Shown here: positions 28,453 through 32,041 of the stretch, piece after piece
Layout: the number at the start of each line of letters is the position of its first letter
Position numbering within the stretch: position 1 is the stretch's first letter
Source: a virus
Virus record (IMG/VR): IMGVR_UViG_3300036828_001009
Span: 1-32,041 of that record
Direction: 5' to 3' (one strand)
Length of the DNA: 32,041 nt
The notes under the pieces: model-generated
Told to the model about the DNA's origin: nothing
What the model saw: only the letters and a program-made list of their open reading frames with translations
Databases searched by the model: none
Program-made: the position numbers and the translations under genes

Positions 28453-28743
28453 ATGCCTGATGATTCCCCAAACCAATATCTGACACAACGTCAGAGCCCT
28501 CCGCTGCCGCGTCGGCCGTCGTTCTCAGGCTCGACCAGCAAGCTGGTGACGCCAAGTGATACGCTGGTGCAGCCGTTCAGCGCGCTGCACAATGCGACCA
28601 GCACGCCTGGCAACATCAGCATCACTGACACCGCCGGTAACGTGTCGACGTTCTATGTGGCGGCCGGCGGCTATGTGACCTGCGCTGGCACCAAGGTGAT
28701 GGCGACGAACACTGCCGTCACTGCCATCAACGCGATCAACTAA
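28453..28743 (+). CDS. Small structural protein, spike-base-like, 96 aa
   Basis: Begins MPDDSPNQYLTQRQSPPLPR. The C-terminal half (NISITDTAGNVSTFYVAAGG, then GTKVMATNTAVTAI) resembles the small beta-rich phage proteins annotated as spike base proteins. AGGAACTCAGC precedes the ATG. The location between portal and fibre supports a virion role. The family match is tentative. Confidence 0.65.
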   Translation: MPDDSPNQYLTQRQSPPLPRRPSFSGSTSKLVTPSDTLVQPFSALHNATSTPGNISITDTAGNVSTFYVAAGGYVTCAGTKVMATNTAVTAINAIN

Positions 28744-28745
28744 CC

Positions 28746-28898
28746 ATGGACTCGGTCGGCATCGGCATCGGCATCGGCATTGCCATCAGTCCTGAAACGC
28801 TGATTGGCGGCAGTGGGCTTTCTGATACTCGCATAACGACTACGGACGATATCCGTGTGACACCTGAGTTAGAGAATAGGGTCACAGAGAATGGCTGA
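28746..28898 (+). CDS. Small protein with Gly-Ile tandem repeat, 50 aa
   Basis: Begins [20 protein letters not shown]. The GI dipeptides come from a near-perfect 6-base tandem repeat (GGCATC) at about 28757-28780. The start is two bases after the previous stop and the end overlaps the fibre gene by eight bases. No Shine-Dalgarno is obvious, so translation by coupling is assumed. The function is unknown. Confidence 0.55.
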   Translation: MDSVGIGIGIGIAISPETLIGGSGLSDTRITTTDDIRVTPELENRVTENG

Positions 28899-31800
28899 CG
28901 TCACAATTGAAGAAATTGTCCGTGAGCTGACTGCGCTGACGGGCAGCGAGTACCTTGAAGGTCAGGACCCAGGCGGGTCGTTCAAGGTCAAGACGCAATA
29001 CTTCAAGGGCGCGACTGGCAACACAGGGCCAGCTGGTCCCACGGGCGCCACCGGTCCGCAAGGCGCAACTGGCCTAACAGGGCCGCAAGGTCCAATTGGG
29101 TTGACAGGCGCCACGGGTGCTACTGGTCCTGCGGGTGCTAACTCAATAGTGCCAGGCCCACAAGGTCCACAGGGCACTCCTGGTACCCCAGGCGCAACCG
29201 GCGCAACCGGCGCAACCGGCGCAGCGGGTGCCGATTCAACAGTGCCTGGACCAACGGGTCCGACAGGTCCGATCGGGTTAACGGGTGCTACCGGCGCGCA
29301 AGGTACGCCAGGCACGCCGGGTGCTGCGGGCGCGACTGGCGCTACCGGGCCGCAAGGCCCGACAGGCTTGACTGGGCCACAAGGTGCGACTGGCGCCAAG
29401 GGTGCAGATTCAACAGTGCCGGGTCCGACAGGTCCGGCGGGTGCTACGGGCGCGCAAGGTGCGACTGGCGCACAGGGCGTCCAAGGCGTGCAAGGACCAG
29501 CGGGTGCCGATTCAACGGTTCCTGGCCCGCCAGGTCCCAAGGGCGATACCGGCGCTGACTCTACAGTGCCAGGTCCAGTTGGACCAACCGGTCCGGCTGG
29601 ACTGACTGGTCCGCAGGGGCCAGCAGGTGCTGCTTCGACAGTACCTGGGCCGCAAGGGCCGCAGGGTATCAAGGGCGACACGGGCGCCACCGGTGCGGCT
29701 GGTGCAGGTGGTGCAACGGGTCCGCAAGGGCCGCAAGGCGCTGCTGGTTCAGATGGCGCCACAGGTCCTGCTGGCCCTACAGGTGCCACAGGCCCCACAG
29801 GTCCCACAGGCACCACGGGCGCTACAGGGCCAACCGGCCCTGCTGGACCTATCGTGCCGCCTACCGCGACGACGCTGGGTGCTGTCTTTTCCAAGACAGT
29901 GACAGCGCATCTGTTCGTCACTGGTGTCGACCTTACCGGTGCATTGACGACTGCCCAACCTGCGGCGGCTGACATCACTGGACTAGCGCCCAGCGCGACA
30001 ACTGACACCACCAACGCGTCGAATATTACCTCAGGCACATTACCAGCAGCACGTCTGCCGCCACCCACAGCCACCACGTTGGGCGGCGTCAAGACCGTCG
30101 GTCCGAACGCCCACAACTTCCTGATCAGCATCGATACCGCCGGTACCGTCCAGAACGCGCAGCCGATATTCTCCGACATCGGTGGTGTCGCAACAGGCGC
30201 GCAGCTTCCCAATCCAACAACGTCATCCAAGGGCGGCGTGTTGGCATTGGCGCCTGTCGCAAGTCAGTTTGTAACTGGTATCAGCGGCACCAATGGTGCC
30301 CCTGTTACGGCGCAGCCTGCATTCACCGACATCAGTGGCACACTAAGTGTCGGCCAAATCCCAGCGCTCAATTACCTGCCGCTGGCTGGCGGAACGTTGA
30401 GCGGGGACCTCACTGTTGCCACTGCCAATGCCGGTCTCATATTAGCCTCTCCCGCCACCGGCCAAGTCAACAATCTCGACGGATATATTGCCGGCTCGCA
30501 ACGGTGGGAACTTGATCTAGGCAATGGAACTGCAGAAAGTGGCAGTAACGCCGGATCGGACTTTCAAGTAACTCGGTTCAGTGACACTGGGGTGTTTCTT
30601 GGTGCTGCTCTTACTATTAAACGCTCAACTGGTGTCGCCACACTTTCGGCCGTTCCAGCACTTCCCAGTCAAGCCGCCAGTCAGGTCCTAGCTGCGCCAT
30701 CTGGCGCGGCAGGCGTCCCAGGCTTCCGGGCGTTGACCTTTGGTGACATCAGTGGCACGCTGCCGCCCGCCCAACTGCCAAATGGTGCCTACCTGCCGTT
30801 GTCCGGCGGCATAGTGACGGGGAACTTGACACTTCAAGGGCCTGGGCCAAACGTCCTGAATATCGACAGCCCCACACCGGGTGTTCGCCCCGTCAACTTC
30901 ACCACTGCTAACGTGCTTCGCTGGCGTATTCTCGCGAACGCAATAGCTGAGGGCGGCAGCAACGCGGGCTCAAACTTCCTCATTAATGCCTTCGACGACA
31001 CGGGCGTTAGTCTAGGAACCGCACTGTCGTTCACCCGCTCTACCCTCGACGCTGTCTTCGGTGGCAACGTCAGCATCCCTACCGGCAAGACTTACCAGAT
31101 CAACGGTACGCCGCTGGCGTTCACCAATATTGCGGGGACGGTCGCACCCGCTCAATTGCCGAATACTACGGTCGCGCCAGGGTCGTACACCAACACCAAC
31201 CTCACCGTGGATGCCACAGGCCGTATCACAGCGGCTGCGAATGGGCCCAGCGGTGGTCTCGTACCGCCCACGCAGCTCACGCTGGGCGGGGTGTTTTCCT
31301 ACACTTCGCCAGCGCATCAGTTCCTGACTACTATCGACCTAACCGGTCAGCCGATCTCGGCACAGCCCTCTGCAGCAGACCTCTCCAACGGTGTCACCGG
31401 CACAGGCGCGGTGGCGCTGGCGACCTCGCCGACCTTGCCGAGCGGCGTCATCATCAACCCGCCTGGGGTGACGCAGTTCGACCTGGTGCAGCGGCCTATC
31501 GCCATAACTAACCCCAACGCCACCTTCTATCCGGCGACGCCAGCGACGCAGATGGTGGTGTCGCTGTTCCCGAACGGCGCACCGACTCTCAGCCCGACTG
31601 CGTTGGGGTCGGCGATCAACCTCTACGACGCCGATCTGTTCGCTAGTTCCACGTCCGGCCCGGCCAACTTCCTTCAGCTTGGCATGTATGGCGACGCGAC
31701 CCGGCTGACCGCCGGTTCTGCCAACGGCGCGACCCAGAAGCCGCTCGCGCTGCGGGTCGGGGCTGTCGATGCGCTCACCATCGACCTGAACCAGATCGTC

Positions 31801-32041
31801 ACGTTGGCGCACGCGCCTGTGTGGCCCGCGGTCAACCAGAACCGTGTCTGGGCTAGCCCTAACGGCGGTGGCTCAGGCGTACCCACGTTCCGCAAGATAG
31901 CTGGGTTAGACTTGCCGACTGCGACGGCTGGGAGCGGCCTAAGCGGGCAAGGCGCCATCCAGTCCTTGGCGGCGCAAACGCCTCACCAGTTCTTGACTGG
32001 GGTTGTTGACGTAAATGGCTTACCAGCCACGGCGCAACCAG
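28891..32041 (+). CDS. Collagen-like tail fibre/appendage protein (partial, runs off the end)
   Basis: An open frame of 1050 codons without a stop, cut by the window end. The N-terminal 43 residues ([17 protein letters not shown]) are followed by about 280 residues of Gly-X-Y collagen repeats, interrupted six times by ADSTVPGP-like punctuation. The rest consists of beta-type repeats: HQFLTGVDLTG-like then AQPxxxDIxG segments recur at about 29899, 30112, 30262, 31312 and 31984, alternating with YLPLxGGxxxGxLT modules typical of phage fibres. Such proteins form trimeric fibres that bind host surfaces. No glycine-rich tip or chaperone domain is reached. AGGGT lies about nine bases before the ATG. 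Confidence 0.88.
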   Translation, partial: MADVTIEEIVRELTALTGSEYLEGQDPGGSFKVKTQYFKGATGNTGPAGPTGATGPQGATGLTGPQGPIGLTGATGATGPAGANSIVPGPQGPQGTPGTPGATGATGATGAAGADSTVPGPTGPTGPIGLTGATGAQGTPGTPGAAGATGATGPQGPTGLTGPQGATGAKGADSTVPGPTGPAGATGAQGATGAQGVQGVQGPAGADSTVPGPPGPKGDTGADSTVPGPVGPTGPAGLTGPQGPAGAASTVPGPQGPQGIKGDTGATGAAGAGGATGPQGPQGAAGSDGATGPAGPTGATGPTGPTGTTGATGPTGPAGPIVPPTATTLGAVFSKTVTAHLFVTGVDLTGALTTAQPAAADITGLAPSATTDTTNASNITSGTLPAARLPPPTATTLGGVKTVGPNAHNFLISIDTAGTVQNAQPIFSDIGGVATGAQLPNPTTSSKGGVLALAPVASQFVTGISGTNGAPVTAQPAFTDISGTLSVGQIPALNYLPLAGGTLSGDLTVATANAGLILASPATGQVNNLDGYIAGSQRWELDLGNGTAESGSNAGSDFQVTRFSDTGVFLGAALTIKRSTGVATLSAVPALPSQAASQVLAAPSGAAGVPGFRALTFGDISGTLPPAQLPNGAYLPLSGGIVTGNLTLQGPGPNVLNIDSPTPGVRPVNFTTANVLRWRILANAIAEGGSNAGSNFLINAFDDTGVSLGTALSFTRSTLDAVFGGNVSIPTGKTYQINGTPLAFTNIAGTVAPAQLPNTTVAPGSYTNTNLTVDATGRITAAANGPSGGLVPPTQLTLGGVFSYTSPAHQFLTTIDLTGQPISAQPSAADLSNGVTGTGAVALATSPTLPSGVIINPPGVTQFDLVQRPIAITNPNATFYPATPATQMVVSLFPNGAPTLSPTALGSAINLYDADLFASSTSGPANFLQLGMYGDATRLTAGSANGATQKPLALRVGAVDALTIDLNQIVTLAHAPVWPAVNQNRVWASPNGGGSGVPTFRKIAGLDLPTATAGSGLSGQGAIQSLAAQTPHQFLTGVVDVNGLPATAQP

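Noticed and set aside
29161-29230. Short tandem repeats in the fibre gene as a CRISPR-like array
   Set aside because: The repeats are in-frame Gly-X-Y codons (GGCGCAACC) with no spacers.
28962-30230. 422-codon frame on the minus strand opposite the fibre gene
   Set aside because: It is Pro/Ala/Gly/Val-rich, the complement of the collagen repeats, with no ribosome site. It is a compositional shadow.

Overview
The window is part of the genome of a tailed double-stranded DNA bacteriophage. It has a terminase and portal module, a complete phage-type replication set, dense overlapping genes, one tRNA, and no ribosomal or host metabolic operons. The GC-rich sequence, the Shine-Dalgarno sites and the protein families suggest a proteobacterial host, but the genus cannot be read from the sequence. 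No integrase, lysis gene or major capsid gene lies in the window.

Layout. Positions 1-22962 are read leftward (minus strand) and 23497-32041 rightward (plus strand), diverging from an AT-rich regulatory region at 22963-23496. From the divergence leftward come: a primase-helicase (20680-22962); small genes and a recombination set (Sak4-like ATPase, DUF669 putative SSB, Cas4-like nuclease, PD-(D/E)XK nuclease; 16594-20636); an array of small unknown genes with a tRNA-Gln (11758-16517); a 7-deazaguanine DNA-modification cluster (queE, gat-queC, queD, folE, dpdA; 7107-11670); a DUF4031 gene; a sliding-clamp-like protein; a GIY-YIG endonuclease; a family B DNA polymerase; several tiny genes; and a superfamily 2 helicase (643-2106). 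Rightward come a NusG/RfaH-like factor, the terminase small and large subunits, two small genes, the portal, two small genes, and a long collagen-like fibre gene that runs off the end.

How it works together. FolE, QueD, QueE and the QueC half of Gat-QueC can make preQ0 from GTP. DpdA would exchange guanine in phage DNA for the deazaguanine base, and the amidotransferase half suggests the final base is the archaeosine type (dG+), as in Escherichia phage 9g. Such DNA resists many restriction enzymes. Three unrecognised small genes sit inside this operon.

The most striking non-coding structure is a terminator-promoter-operator cassette repeated six times on the minus strand. Each copy has a -35-like and a -10-like box separated by exactly 17 bp and an inverted repeat close to the start site. 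Most copies also have a terminator hairpin whose U-tract runs into the -35 region. A second element, an intercistronic stem-loop with an identical 13-base core, occurs three times in the same region. Together they make 11.7-16.6 kb a modular array of exchangeable small-gene blocks. The rightward late region opens with a NusG/RfaH-like gene whose leader carries a very strong hairpin and an ops-like core, suggesting a phage-encoded processive antitermination switch.
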